From positions 1 to 64,000 of the forward strand of contig NZ_NMQW01000020.1 of NCBI RefSeq assembly GCF_002234615.1: a DNA stretch of 64,000 nucleotides, read 5' to 3'. This document shows, piece after piece, positions 34,684-43,679 of this stretch. Each line of letters starts with the position of its first letter. Position 1 is the stretch's first letter. The translations under genes were made by a program, and so were the position numbers. Origin of the DNA: Paenibacillus rigui (GTDB lineage: Bacteria; Bacillota; Bacilli; Paenibacillales; NBRC-103111). The notes beneath the pieces are model-generated. The model did no database searches. It worked only from the letters and a program-made list of their open reading frames with translations, and was not told the origin of the DNA.

Positions 34684-36120
34684 TTACCCAAGCACTGTCC
34701 GCAGTGCGGCGGCAAATTTGGAAACACCTAGAGGGATGTCGGCAGCCTTAGGTCTTGCAAACGTAAATCGGACATATCCCGAATCCGAACCATAGACGCT
34801 GCCGGGAACATAAATCATTCCGTTGCGGATGGCTTCTTCAAGTAATTTATGATCGTTGACCTCGGTTCCAATCTTACACCACAGATGCAGGCCGCCTTGA
34901 GGAACCGAGAAGCTGACCAGATCGGGCAGTTCTTTTTGCAGAGCCTCTATCAGCAAATCCCTCTTGTAAAGCAAATCCATGCGCAGCCGATCCAGGTGGG
35001 GCCGGAAATAGAAGGAGTTCAAAAATTGCGCCGCAACCTTTTGAGGAACAACGCTGAGACCGAAATCCATCTGCTGTCTGGCATCGGCCAGCCTCTCGAC
35101 CACTGAATGAGGAGCTACCATCCATCCGACCCGCAGACCGGATGCTGCAATCTTGGAGAAAGAGCCGATGTAGAGGATCGAGCCGATCGAATCCGCAGAT
35201 TTCAATGGCTGCGGCGGCGTTCCATGGTAATCAGTCAGACTAAAGGGATCGTCCTCCACAATCGGGAGTCCCAGTTCACTGGCAATATGGAGTAATTCAA
35301 CGCGACGTTCAGGATCAAGAACGGTACCTGTGGGGTTCTGATAGTTCGGATTTAAGAATACCATTTTGATCCGATGCTTTTTATAAAGAGAGCGAATCTC
35401 CTCAGGCCGAACCCCTTTATCATCGACGGGAAGACGGAATAAGCGAAGACCGGCTGACTGAAACATGGGCAAGGAATAACAGTAGGAAGGATCTTCAATA
35501 GCCACTGCATCTCCCGGAGCCAGCAAGCACTGCGTAATTAAATATAAGGATTGTTGTGAGCCGGAAGTGATGAGGATGGAAGACTCGGTCGTTTGAATGC
35601 CGCGATAATGTTCTAAATATGCAACAAGGGCTTGTCTGAGCGGAACGAAGCCCTGCGGATTGTCGTATCCAAGATATTCTGTATAGTGGTTCTCATCCAT
35701 GAGCGTGTTAATCTCTTTCACTGGAGAGAGGTCTGCCCCGAGCTCGCCGCTGGCAAAGTCAATTAAAGCTTTATTTTTTTGAAGAGCCTCCCGAATCCGG
35801 CGAAGAAAGGGGAGGTTGGGCAAAAAGCTTCCTCCTTCGACATACCGGTGCCAATTCGGGGTATGCTTGGGCGTGATTCCCCATTTGTGCTTGGTGACCC
35901 GTGTTCCGCTTCCGGTCTGGCTCTCGATCATTCCAAGCGCGCGAAGCTCCGCATAGGCAAGCACGACCGTGCTGCGATTCACACCCAATTGCTCGGCTAA
36001 TTTTCGTTCGGAAGGCAGCAGGCTTCCCGGCGGAAACTCGCCATAGGAAATTCTGCGTTCGATTTCATCAACGATTTGTTCGAATAAAGGCTTTTTACTG
36101 CCGCGATCCAGTGGCCACAT
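34684..36120 (-). CDS. MocR-family regulator (GntR DNA-binding + aminotransferase-like domain)
   Basis: The 478-residue protein has an N-terminal GntR winged helix (about 5-75: KPLFEQIVDEIERRISYGEFPPGSLLPSERKLAEQLGVNRSTVVLAY). A fold-type I aminotransferase domain follows, with the PLP lysine in YIGSFSKIAASGLRVGW. MocR proteins use PLP or its aldimines as effector, as PdxR and GabR do. The ATG follows AAGGAGGG by 6 bases; the frame is open 16 codons further without a ribosome binding site. It is divergent from the nitrilase gene and may regulate it. Confidence 0.9.
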   Translation of the reverse strand: MWPLDRGSKKPLFEQIVDEIERRISYGEFPPGSLLPSERKLAEQLGVNRSTVVLAYAELRALGMIESQTGSGTRVTKHKWGITPKHTPNWHRYVEGGSFLPNLPFLRRIREALQKNKALIDFASGELGADLSPVKEINTLMDENHYTEYLGYDNPQGFVPLRQALVAYLEHYRGIQTTESSILITSGSQQSLYLITQCLLAPGDAVAIEDPSYCYSLPMFQSAGLRLFRLPVDDKGVRPEEIRSLYKKHRIKMVFLNPNYQNPTGTVLDPERRVELLHIASELGLPIVEDDPFSLTDYHGTPPQPLKSADSIGSILYIGSFSKIAASGLRVGWMVAPHSVVERLADARQQMDFGLSVVPQKVAAQFLNSFYFRPHLDRLRMDLLYKRDLLIEALQKELPDLVSFSVPQGGLHLWCKIGTEVNDHKLLEEAIRNGMIYVPGSVYGSDSGYVRFTFARPKAADIPLGVSKFAAALRTVLG

Positions 36121-36539
36121 GGGCAGCCCTCCTTGCAAAATGTGTACGTTACATAGGGGAGTATTCATTCATCATACCATTCATTGGGTTCTTTTTTTAA
36201 TCAGAAAAATGACGAAAGTATATCGATGTATTGAATAGGGGCAGTTGTGATGACATATGGGGAAACGGCTGAAAACCATAACCGGCTGGTGCGGAAAAAG
36301 GAAGAATGGATGGTTACGCTAGCGTGTTTAACTGATATATTCGAGATCGTAATCCACATGGGCTGCATGCTGCAGGAACATGGGAGATGTGCTTGGGCTC
36401 CGGGCTGCAGGAGTGGAAGGCGGAGGGAATTAAGCTCCCTAGGCTCATGTTACGGACCGGTTTATCGCCATTAACGGTTGGCCATGGTTACGGCAGAGGT
36501 ACGGAAGAAGGAGGAAGAGGTAAATTGGGAGATAGCCAA
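36121..36539. other. Divergent intergenic region, MocR to nitrilase
   Basis: About 420 bases. A 75-codon frame at 36247-36474 has Met-rich, Cys-rich sequence and no ribosome binding site, so it is not called. No clear promoter hexamers or duplicated MocR box were found by eye. Confidence 0.4.
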
Positions 36540-37490
36540 ATGAAGCACCGTCACGTGAAGGTAGCCGTTGTTCAGTCCGCACCCGTCTTGTTCGATAAGC
36601 AGTCCGCGATGGATAAGATTGCAGATATGTCAAGGGAAGCGGCAGGCCAGGGAGCAAGATTGATCGTATTTCCCGAGGTATTCTTGCCCGGTTACCCAAG
36701 AGGGTTGAGCTTCGGGGCCCGCGTTGGGAGCCGTACGGCCGATGGGAGAAGAAGCTGGGAGCGTTACTGGCAGAGCTCGATAGACATACCTGGTCATGAA
36801 ACGGAGCTGTGGGGCGAGCTGGCGAAGGAATTAGGGGTATACCTCGTGATTGGCGTGGTAGAGCGGGACACGGAGTACAGCAAAGGTACCTTATATAACT
36901 CTATGGTATACATCGGACCGGACGGGCTTCTGCTGGGGAAACACCGAAAGCTGGTTCCTACCGGCTCGGAACGCTTATTATGGGGCCAAGGCGACGGCAG
37001 CACGCTTACGGTCATCGATACCCCTTTCGGGACAATCGGCGGCTTGATTTGCTGGGAAAATTATATGCCTTTGGCACGTACCGCTATGTATGCTCAAGGC
37101 ATCGACATTTATATCGCACCGACTGCGGATGCCCGCGATACATGGCAGTCGACGATCCGTCATATTGCATGCGAAGGCCGCTGTTATGTCATTTCCAGCA
37201 ATCAGTTTGCAACCAAGGCGTCTTATCCCGCTGATCTTGACGGGGGCGACGAGATCAAAGGGGATGATTTTATTTTAAGCAGAGGCGGCAGTGCCATTAT
37301 AGGGCCTCTTGGCGATTATATTGTTGAGCCGCTGTACAACCAGGAAGGAATCTTGGTCGCCACACTGGATCTTTCCCAGGTAACCCAAAGCCGGTTTGAT
37401 TTTGATGTGGTTGGGCATTACAGCAGACCGGACATATTCCAGCTGGTCGTTAATCATAAAAAACAGGACATCGTACGAACAAAGGATTAA
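36540..37490 (+). CDS. Nitrilase
   Basis: The 316-residue carbon-nitrogen hydrolase has the full catalytic triad: Glu46 in RLIVFPEVFLPGYPRG, Lys137 in LGKHRKLVPT, Cys171 in GLICWENYMPLAR. The CWEN(Y) wording and the PGYPRG loop are those of true nitrilases, which convert organic nitriles to carboxylic acids and ammonia, rather than amidases or NIT/Fhit types. The ATG follows GGGAG by 8 bases; the frame is open for 51 codons upstream but has no support there. A terminator follows at 37590. Confidence 0.9.
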   Translation: MKHRHVKVAVVQSAPVLFDKQSAMDKIADMSREAAGQGARLIVFPEVFLPGYPRGLSFGARVGSRTADGRRSWERYWQSSIDIPGHETELWGELAKELGVYLVIGVVERDTEYSKGTLYNSMVYIGPDGLLLGKHRKLVPTGSERLLWGQGDGSTLTVIDTPFGTIGGLICWENYMPLARTAMYAQGIDIYIAPTADARDTWQSTIRHIACEGRCYVISSNQFATKASYPADLDGGDEIKGDDFILSRGGSAIIGPLGDYIVEPLYNQEGILVATLDLSQVTQSRFDFDVVGHYSRPDIFQLVVNHKKQDIVRTKD

Positions 37491-37589
37491 GGCAAGACGT
37501 CATTGCAGAGACTTCGGCGTTTATTGGCGCCGTGTGTGTGGAATGAAGAAGCATCCAATCAGCTTGATTCAGAATAAAAGTTAGCTAGG

Positions 37590-37615
37590 AGCCGGGAGCG
37601 ATCCCGGCTTTTTTT
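37590..37615 (+). terminator. Intrinsic terminator
   Basis: GCCGGGA-GCGA-TCCCGGC followed by TTTTTTT. It ends the nitrilase transcript. Confidence 0.93.
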
Positions 37616-37783
37616 CTGTTTGGATCAGGCCGTAGTATAGAGGGGACCGTCTCCCGTTGACTCTGCTTATCTTTCTTGCATGTCTGAATAAGCCAAGTAT
37701 GTGGCCTGATCAGCCATAACGCTGTGCTTCAAAATCGTTTATGATAAAAATAATCATAAATCTTACAAAGACTAGTGATATAC

Positions 37784-37831
37784 TTGGTATTATAAAAAAG
37801 ATCCTTTTACCAAGTTAGGAGGCGCCTCCTT
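37784..37831 (+). promoter_or_regulatory. Structured leader of AraC gene with palindromic Shine-Dalgarno
   Basis: AGGAGGCGCCTCCT (37817-37830) is a perfect palindrome that contains the ribosome binding site of the following gene and ends one base before its ATG. Just upstream ACTTGGTA (from 37784) and TACCAAGT form a second inverted repeat spanning TATTATAAAAAAG. In RNA the Shine-Dalgarno sequence could pair in dimers, or with a CCTCC of the same leader in an alternative fold. The arrangement may limit translation of the regulator. Confidence 0.45.
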
Positions 37832-38749
37832 ATGTTAATGAAAAGCTTTGCCGGCTATCAGGCGGCCGGTCACTGGATTTGGGTACAGCGTTCCTCTCAT
37901 GGGCTGCATAATCTGCTGCCCGAGCACCGGCACGATTATATCGAGCTTGTCTATGTTGTTCATGGGGAGGGACGGCATCAAATCGGCAGCGAACAGTATG
38001 ATATCCGCACAGGCGATGTATACGTGGTTCTCCCAGGGGAACTGCATTCGTATCCTGATGTACAGGAAGCGGACCTGGAAATCATAAACTGCCTGTTTGT
38101 ACCGGAATCGGTTCGAATATTGCTGCCTCACTTGACAGATTCCTTCATGGCCTTGCCGTATATTGCCCCTTTCTATGGCAACCTGTCTGAGCTGCCAAGA
38201 AGGCTGCATCTGACTTCAGTGCAATCGACAGAAATTGTCGTCCTGCTGGAAGAAATGATTCAGGAGGGGTACGACCGAAAGCAGGGATTCAGTGCGGTAA
38301 ACCGCCTTAAGCTGATGGATATGCTGGTCCGGTTATCCCGGTTCGCTATGCAGGGAGATAGGAATCCGGGGTCGCAGCAGCCCTCATCAAGCGGACATGA
38401 GATTCTGGTCCGTCGGGTGAAGTACTATATGGAAACGAATTACCAGCATAAATTAACGGTATCGGAAATCGCCCGCGAGTTCAATCTTAGTGAGCGCCAT
38501 TTGAACCGGATTATGAAGCAGGAGACTGGAAGAAGTGTAACGGCGATGCTTCAGTACATTCGAATTGAACGGGCGAAGCAGATGCTCGGGGAGACAGAAC
38601 GCAGTATTGAGGCGATCGCCACGGCTGTCGGGTTTGGAGACACATCGTTTTTTACCAGGTTGTTCAGCCGTTTGGCGGGGGAAACACCCGGCAGCTTTCG
38701 CAAGAAGGCAAAATACCGGCGCATCCAACCCGCGGAGAAACTAGATTAA
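37832..38749 (+). CDS. AraC-family transcriptional regulator
   Basis: The 305-residue protein has an N-terminal cupin sensor with metal/sugar-type motifs (LLPEHRHDYIELVYVVHGEGRHQIG and VVLPGELHSYP). The C-terminal AraC DNA-binding domain (about 195-295) reads KLTVSEIAREFNLSERHLNRIMKQETGRSVTAMLQYIRIERAKQML, then AIATAVGFGDTSFFTRLFSRLAGETPGSFR. It resembles RhaR-type regulators. The ATG lies one base after a palindromic AGGAGG. It is directly upstream of the binding-lipoprotein/sulfatase pair and probably controls it. Confidence 0.9.
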   Translation: MLMKSFAGYQAAGHWIWVQRSSHGLHNLLPEHRHDYIELVYVVHGEGRHQIGSEQYDIRTGDVYVVLPGELHSYPDVQEADLEIINCLFVPESVRILLPHLTDSFMALPYIAPFYGNLSELPRRLHLTSVQSTEIVVLLEEMIQEGYDRKQGFSAVNRLKLMDMLVRLSRFAMQGDRNPGSQQPSSSGHEILVRRVKYYMETNYQHKLTVSEIAREFNLSERHLNRIMKQETGRSVTAMLQYIRIERAKQMLGETERSIEAIATAVGFGDTSFFTRLFSRLAGETPGSFRKKAKYRRIQPAEKLD

Positions 38750-38790
38750 CCCATAAATAGATAAACAAATATGGAAAAGGAGAATTCGGG

Positions 38791-40413
38791 ATGAGTGGAG
38801 GAAACAAGAGAGAGAAAGACAGTTTTTTGCCAAGCAAGCAGGAGACGTTGAAGAAGCGGTATAGGAAGGGAAAAGCAGGGGCTGCTCTGCTCGTATTCCC
38901 TGTACTACTGACAGCGTGCGGTGGAGGACAGCAAGCGCAGCAGACCGGTAAGAGTGTTCAAACGGCCGTGGATCAAACGCCCCTGAATATTTCTATTATG
39001 ACGATTACTCCGAGTGCGCCTCCGGCTGCCGATGATAATGTCATTAAGCGGGCGATTGAGAAGGCGACAAACAGCAAGTTGAATATTCAATGGGTATCCA
39101 ACAACATTTACAAGGACAAATTGAACTTGACGCTGGCCTCCGGTCAAATCCCGGACTTGACCTTTATTAGCGATCCGTTCAGCAGCTCGTTCCGATCCCT
39201 GGTTACCCAGGGGGTGTTCTGGGACATTTCGCCTTACATCAAAGATTATCCGAATCTGCAAAAAGGCATTCCAAGCATCGCATGGGAGCTGACGAAGCTG
39301 GACGACGGGAAAAATTACGGAATCCCCCGTGCCCGTGACGAGAATGACGAGTCGTTCTTTATTGTGCGCAAGGACTGGCTGGATAAGCTGGGACTGAAGC
39401 CGCCGACAACAACCGACGAGCTGTACCAGGTGATGAAAGCATTTGTCGAGAAAGACCCGGATGGAAACGGGAAGAACGATACAGTTGCCCTGGCCGCCAG
39501 CATTACTCCTGATGATGCTTCGAACTGGGGCGGGATTGGACCGGTATTGGGGACGATTGAGAGCGCGTTTACTGGTGTTAACGGGAAGTGGAAACTGGAT
39601 GGCGATAAGCTGGTCTATACCGCATTATTGCCGGAAGTCCGCAACGCTTTGGAGTATAATGCCAGGGCCTATAAGGAGAAGCTGCTGCCCGAAGATTTGC
39701 TGTCGCTCAAAACGACGCAGATCCGCGATTTGTTCAAAGGAAACAAAGCGGGCATCGTCGTTGATAAGACGGGGACGGGCAACCGTGTGTACACAACGGA
39801 CCTGAGAAAGCTGGTTCCGGATTTCAAGGATACGCAGTTTTTCCCGCTGACGTCTCTCAATGGCTACACGCCTAAAGGTACCGGTTTCAACGGCATTCTC
39901 GCAATCCCGAAAAGCGTGCCGGAAGCAAAAATGAAGCGGATATTGCAATTGGTTGATCAATGGACGTCCCCCGAGGTATCCGGCATTCAACGGTTTGGAT
40001 TCGAAGGCGTACACTACAAATTGGAGAACGGCTTGAAGATCGTGAATCCCGATAAGCTGAATGCGGACAATGCCTCTGATTTTAACCAAATCGTGAATTC
40101 AATCGATCCGAGCCTGGATCAGATCCCTGCTACGGAGGATTTGAAAGCGGCGGATGAGCAGAAGAAGAAGGTGCAGGCGGAACGGAGTAAAATTAGTAAA
40201 GCGGATATCAGCGTAGGCTTGAATTCCCCGACTGCCCAGAAAATCTCACCACAGCTGGACAAAAAAATTCAGGATTTGAAATCCAAAATTATTATTGGGC
40301 GTGAACCGATTACAGCTTGGGATGATTTCGTAGCGAAACTGAAAACTGATCCTGACTTGATTAAGATGACCGAGGAAATGACACAAGCCTACCATAAACG
40401 GGAAGGGAAGTAA
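38791..40413 (+). CDS. Extracellular solute-binding lipoprotein, LipO-like
   Basis: The 540-residue protein has an unusually long basic N-terminus before the signal (residues 1-29), then a hydrophobic stretch and lipobox LLTAC (Cys43). The mature part resembles the large oligosaccharide-binding lipoproteins of Paenibacillus (LipO/YtcQ type), including a calcium-site-like DPDGNGKND segment near residue 230. These proteins normally work with two LplB/YtcP-type permeases, absent here. AAAAGGAGA precedes the ATG. The sulfatase gene begins 7 bases later, so its ligand may be a sulfated glycan. Confidence 0.87.
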   Translation: MSGGNKREKDSFLPSKQETLKKRYRKGKAGAALLVFPVLLTACGGGQQAQQTGKSVQTAVDQTPLNISIMTITPSAPPAADDNVIKRAIEKATNSKLNIQWVSNNIYKDKLNLTLASGQIPDLTFISDPFSSSFRSLVTQGVFWDISPYIKDYPNLQKGIPSIAWELTKLDDGKNYGIPRARDENDESFFIVRKDWLDKLGLKPPTTTDELYQVMKAFVEKDPDGNGKNDTVALAASITPDDASNWGGIGPVLGTIESAFTGVNGKWKLDGDKLVYTALLPEVRNALEYNARAYKEKLLPEDLLSLKTTQIRDLFKGNKAGIVVDKTGTGNRVYTTDLRKLVPDFKDTQFFPLTSLNGYTPKGTGFNGILAIPKSVPEAKMKRILQLVDQWTSPEVSGIQRFGFEGVHYKLENGLKIVNPDKLNADNASDFNQIVNSIDPSLDQIPATEDLKAADEQKKKVQAERSKISKADISVGLNSPTAQKISPQLDKKIQDLKSKIIIGREPITAWDDFVAKLKTDPDLIKMTEEMTQAYHKREGK

Positions 40414-40420
40414 GAAGAAG

Positions 40421-41953
40421 ATGCTGAATAAAACGGAAATGGTACCGACCAGACCGAACATTATTTTCTTTATGACGGATCAGCAGAGATGGGATTGTAT
40501 CGGGCGGTACAACCGCCATATTCATACCCCGACGATTGACAAGCTGGCAGATCAAGGTATCGTATACAGCCAGGCAGTATGTCAAGCTCCGATGTGCGTG
40601 CCGAGCCGCAGTTCTATGATGTTCGGCTACTACCCCTCTCAGTTGGGCGTACGGACGAATCATGGCGGGCTGTATGACGAGGATCGGCTGCCGAGTGACC
40701 CGCTTCCGGAGTTAATGCGTAAGGCAGGCTACCAGACGGCGGGCTTCGGCAAAACCCACTGGAATCACGGGGTGAAGAATCCGGCTCCATCCACGCGGGG
40801 CTTCGAGGTTCGTTCCGTAGGTTTGGCACGAGACAGCGGACATTATGAAGACGGGGCTGTAATGATGGGGGATGTCGAGCCGGATGGTCTTGCTGCCTAT
40901 CATGAAGAAACGAAAGACTATGGCGGCGGGGAAGAGAACGCGAATGGCTACATTGGCTGCACCAGTCAAGTTCCAATGCATTTGCATAGGGACGGCTGGG
41001 TAGCGGAGCAATGTCTGAAATTTATCGACGAAGGGCTGGATTCTACACGTCCATTGTTCTTGTACTTATCGTTCCTGAAGCCGCATGCGGGCTTTAATGT
41101 ACCGAAGGAGTTTGAGGATCTGTACGATATCCGTGACATTCCGGACATCCCCCAGCCGCCATGGGAGGCGGAGCAGGACACGCATCTGGCGGCGACCGAC
41201 GAGTTAATTGAAAGCAACCGTCACAATTATATGGACAAGCGGCTGGTGTGGGAAAGCATGACTCCCGAGCAACGCAAACGAACGACGCTTCGTTATTGGG
41301 CGAATTGCTCTTGGCTGGATCATTACTTTGGGCAGGCGCTGGAAAAGCTGGAGGAGAAGGGAAGGCTTGACAATACGCTGATTGTCTTCGTCTCGGATCA
41401 TGGCGAGATGCTGGGAGAGCGCCGCTACCGATTTAGCAAATACTGCTTGTACGATAGCAGTGTACGGGTCCCGATGATTCTCTCGGGTACCTTTCTGCCG
41501 GCATCGCTTCACGGCACGGTGGATGATCGGCCTGCGGAGCTTGTAGATCTCGTACCGACGCTATCGCGCATAGCGGGACTGCCGCGCAACGTGCAGCTGC
41601 CCGGGCTTGATCTGCTCGGGGAGCAGAGGCGGCTAGGCACGTTTTGCGAATTTCACGGCAAGGGCTCGACACCGCATCATGCTGCGCCTGCATTGATGTG
41701 GAGGAAGCAGGATTGGAAGCTGATCCTCTATACGCCGGGGACGATAGGCGATGCAATCGGCAACATAAGCAAGCTTCAGGGTGAGCTGTATGATCTTGCT
41801 ACAGACCCGGAGGAATGGAATAATCTCTATGCCGATGGAAGTTATGCGGCGATCCGCGAGCGAATGACAGCAGAGCTGCTGATGCATCTGGCCTGCATTT
41901 GGTCGCGGGGACCCTTGTTCTATGACAGGCATGGGCTGGAAGCACTGCAATAA
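40421..41953 (+). CDS. Type I (formylglycine) sulfatase
   Basis: The 510-residue alkaline-phosphatase-fold protein has the sulfatase signature CVPSRSSMMFG. Cys59 would be converted to formylglycine. Metal-binding DQQRWD (start) and DHGEMLGERR are present. No signal peptide is seen, so it is probably cytosolic and acts on imported sulfated sugars. No anaerobic or aerobic formylglycine-generating enzyme is in the window. It follows the binding lipoprotein by 7 bases and shares its transcript. The ribosome binding site is weak (GGGAAG inside the previous gene), consistent with coupling. Confidence 0.92.
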   Translation: MLNKTEMVPTRPNIIFFMTDQQRWDCIGRYNRHIHTPTIDKLADQGIVYSQAVCQAPMCVPSRSSMMFGYYPSQLGVRTNHGGLYDEDRLPSDPLPELMRKAGYQTAGFGKTHWNHGVKNPAPSTRGFEVRSVGLARDSGHYEDGAVMMGDVEPDGLAAYHEETKDYGGGEENANGYIGCTSQVPMHLHRDGWVAEQCLKFIDEGLDSTRPLFLYLSFLKPHAGFNVPKEFEDLYDIRDIPDIPQPPWEAEQDTHLAATDELIESNRHNYMDKRLVWESMTPEQRKRTTLRYWANCSWLDHYFGQALEKLEEKGRLDNTLIVFVSDHGEMLGERRYRFSKYCLYDSSVRVPMILSGTFLPASLHGTVDDRPAELVDLVPTLSRIAGLPRNVQLPGLDLLGEQRRLGTFCEFHGKGSTPHHAAPALMWRKQDWKLILYTPGTIGDAIGNISKLQGELYDLATDPEEWNNLYADGSYAAIRERMTAELLMHLACIWSRGPLFYDRHGLEALQ

Positions 41954-41982
41954 ATGGATGCTGCATCCAATCTATTGGAAAT

Positions 41983-42018
41983 GACCGAGGTCCTCGAAAA
42001 CGGGCTTCGGTCTTTTTT
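41983..42018 (+). terminator. Intrinsic terminator
   Basis: GACCGAGG pairs with CTTCGGTC, followed by TTTTTT. It ends the lipoprotein-sulfatase transcript. Confidence 0.88.
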
Positions 42019-42028
42019 GATTTGTCGC

Positions 42029-42069
42029 TTGACAAATGATTTTAATATGTCATAATGATAATATCAAAA
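42029..42069 (+). promoter_or_regulatory. Promoter and NrtR-like operator upstream of the NUDIX regulator
   Basis: TTGACA and CATAAT are spaced by 16 bases. Overlapping the -10 and start region lies, in reverse orientation, a 25-base site beginning TTTGATATT and containing ATCAT and ACATAT. It is closely similar to the site in front of pncA. The placement over the promoter suggests autorepression. Confidence 0.6.
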
Positions 42070-42107
42070 CGAAGTTATTGAACTGAATTAAAGTAGGTGA
42101 GCCGCCA

Positions 42108-42878
42108 ATGCAAACCCCAGAGAATGAAACGAATTACAGCGCAAGTAAATATCGAACTCCGGATGGCGCGCCTGCAGATATTGTTATCTTCACGATTACC
42201 TCTACCGAGAAGCCTACGGCGAAGAAGTCATTACCCAACCGGGAGCTGCAGGTGCTGCTCATCGAACGGAAGCAATGGCCCTTCACCGGCCAGTGGGCTC
42301 TGCCGGGAGGCTTCTCGAAGGAAACGGAGACAATTCTGGAGAGCGCGAAGCGGGAGCTATGGGAAGAGACGGGTGTGGATGATGTACACATTGAATATTT
42401 CAATGTGTACAGCGCACCGAATCGCGACCCGCGGGGCTGGATGATCTCCCATGCATTTTTTGCACTGGTGCATGAGGACGATTTGGCCCGGCGGCGGGCC
42501 GATGATGATGCAGCCGATGTGAGGCTGTTCCCGGTAGAGAAAGCACTGCGGATGGAGCTCGCGTTCGATCACCGGCAAATATTGACGGACGCCCTGCAGC
42601 GTGTCCGTCAGCAGATGATGACGACAACCATCGCCAAGGAATTTCTGCCGGATGAGTTCACAATGAGCGAGCTGTATCAAGTGATCCAGACGGTTGTACC
42701 TGAGTTCGAGGACAAAAATTTTATACGTAAGATCACGTCCACGCAAAGCCGCAAAGGGATCATTGAAGAGGTGAAGGACCGTAACGGTCAGCCGAAGCTC
42801 TCCAATCAATATTCTCAGCGTGCCGCGCAGCTGTACCGGTTTACTGATGTTGTGCCGACATTGTCTATTTACAGCTAA
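42108..42878 (+). CDS. NUDIX-domain regulator of NAD metabolism, NrtR-type
   Basis: The 256-residue protein has an N-terminal NUDIX domain with box GGFSKETETILESAKRELWEETG. The C-terminal part (about 175-256: ILTDALQRVRQQMMTTTIAKEFLPDEFTMSELYQVIQTV, then KITSTQSRKGIIEEV and QLYRFT) is the winged-helix region of NrtR/SgrR-like regulators. NrtR proteins bind ADP-ribose and repress NAD salvage genes. The adjacent pncA-nadE-pncB operon and the shared upstream site support this. An ADP-ribose pyrophosphatase activity is also possible because the NUDIX residues look intact. GTAGGTGAG precedes the ATG. Confidence 0.85.
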   Translation: MQTPENETNYSASKYRTPDGAPADIVIFTITSTEKPTAKKSLPNRELQVLLIERKQWPFTGQWALPGGFSKETETILESAKRELWEETGVDDVHIEYFNVYSAPNRDPRGWMISHAFFALVHEDDLARRRADDDAADVRLFPVEKALRMELAFDHRQILTDALQRVRQQMMTTTIAKEFLPDEFTMSELYQVIQTVVPEFEDKNFIRKITSTQSRKGIIEEVKDRNGQPKLSNQYSQRAAQLYRFTDVVPTLSIYS

Positions 42879-42985
42879 GGCACCATTTTATTAGCTGGCT
42901 AGAGGGGGATAAGTTCTCGTGGTCTGTTCCCTTTCGGACAACGCATGCCGTCTTCAATGGCAGCAAAGCCTGTTATCTTGAGTGG

Positions 42986-43010
42986 TTTGATATTGTCATA
43001 ATAATATAAT
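42986..43010 (+). promoter_or_regulatory. NrtR-like operator and -10 region of pncA operon
   Basis: The site starts TTTGATATT, continues GTCATAATAA and ends TATAAT (43005-43010), which can serve as the -10 hexamer. It aligns with the reverse complement of the site at 42044-42068 at about 20 of 25 positions, including an identical TTTGATATT block. No other intergenic region in the window was seen to carry it. Confidence 0.6.
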
Positions 43011-43041
43011 TAACAATACTATTTAAAGGATGGTGTTGGGC

Positions 43042-43596
43042 ATGACAGGGGCGCATACGACGAAAGCATTGATTGTTATTGATTATACGGTTGATTTCGT
43101 GGACGGAAAGCTTCCTTGCGGTCAGCCGGCGATTGACATTGAGGAGAGGCTTACTGAGCTGACAGAGGCCTTCATCCAGCAAGGGCATTGGGTCGTTATG
43201 GCTGTGGATCTGCATGATGAAGCCGATACGCTTCACCCGGAGCACCGGCTGTTCCCGCCGCACAATATTCGGGGCACCGAGGGCAGAAACTTGTACGGCA
43301 GGCTCCAGGCTGCTTATGAGGTGAACCGGGATCGGGTATACTGGATGGACAAAACGAGGTACAGCGCATTTTGCGGAACCGACCTGGAGCTGCAGCTCCG
43401 AGCCAGAGGCATTACGGAGCTTCATCTTGTCGGTGTATGCACCGACATATGCGTGCTTCATACGGCAGTGGACGCCTATCATAAGGGCTTTCAAGTGACC
43501 GTACACGAGGACGCGGTGGCGAGCTTCAATCCCGCCGGGCATGCGTGGGCCTTGGACCATTTTCGCAATGTGCTTGGAGCGACGGTTATTTCGTAA
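43042..43596 (+). CDS. pncA: Nicotinamidase
   Basis: The 184-residue isochorismatase-fold hydrolase converts nicotinamide to nicotinate. Catalytic Asp ([11 protein letters not shown]), Lys ([11 protein letters not shown]) and Cys133 ([14 protein letters not shown]) are present. The metal and substrate block [27 protein letters not shown] is typical of PncA rather than other cysteine hydrolases. The ATG at 43042 is used, with AAAGGA upstream; an ATG 12 bases earlier sits directly on that ribosome binding site. First gene of the NAD salvage operon. Confidence 0.93.
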   Translation: MTGAHTTKALIVIDYTVDFVDGKLPCGQPAIDIEERLTELTEAFIQQGHWVVMAVDLHDEADTLHPEHRLFPPHNIRGTEGRNLYGRLQAAYEVNRDRVYWMDKTRYSAFCGTDLELQLRARGITELHLVGVCTDICVLHTAVDAYHKGFQVTVHEDAVASFNPAGHAWALDHFRNVLGATVIS

Positions 43597-43679
43597 GGGC
43601 AGGGGAAACTGGTTCGAATCAGAACAAACGGAGAAACAACTATTATACATTAGCCTTAAGACAAAGGAGCGATTTTATC

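Noticed and set aside
36247-36474. 75-codon forward frame upstream of the nitrilase gene
   Set aside because: No Shine-Dalgarno sequence, unusual Met/Cys content, and in a regulatory region between divergent genes.
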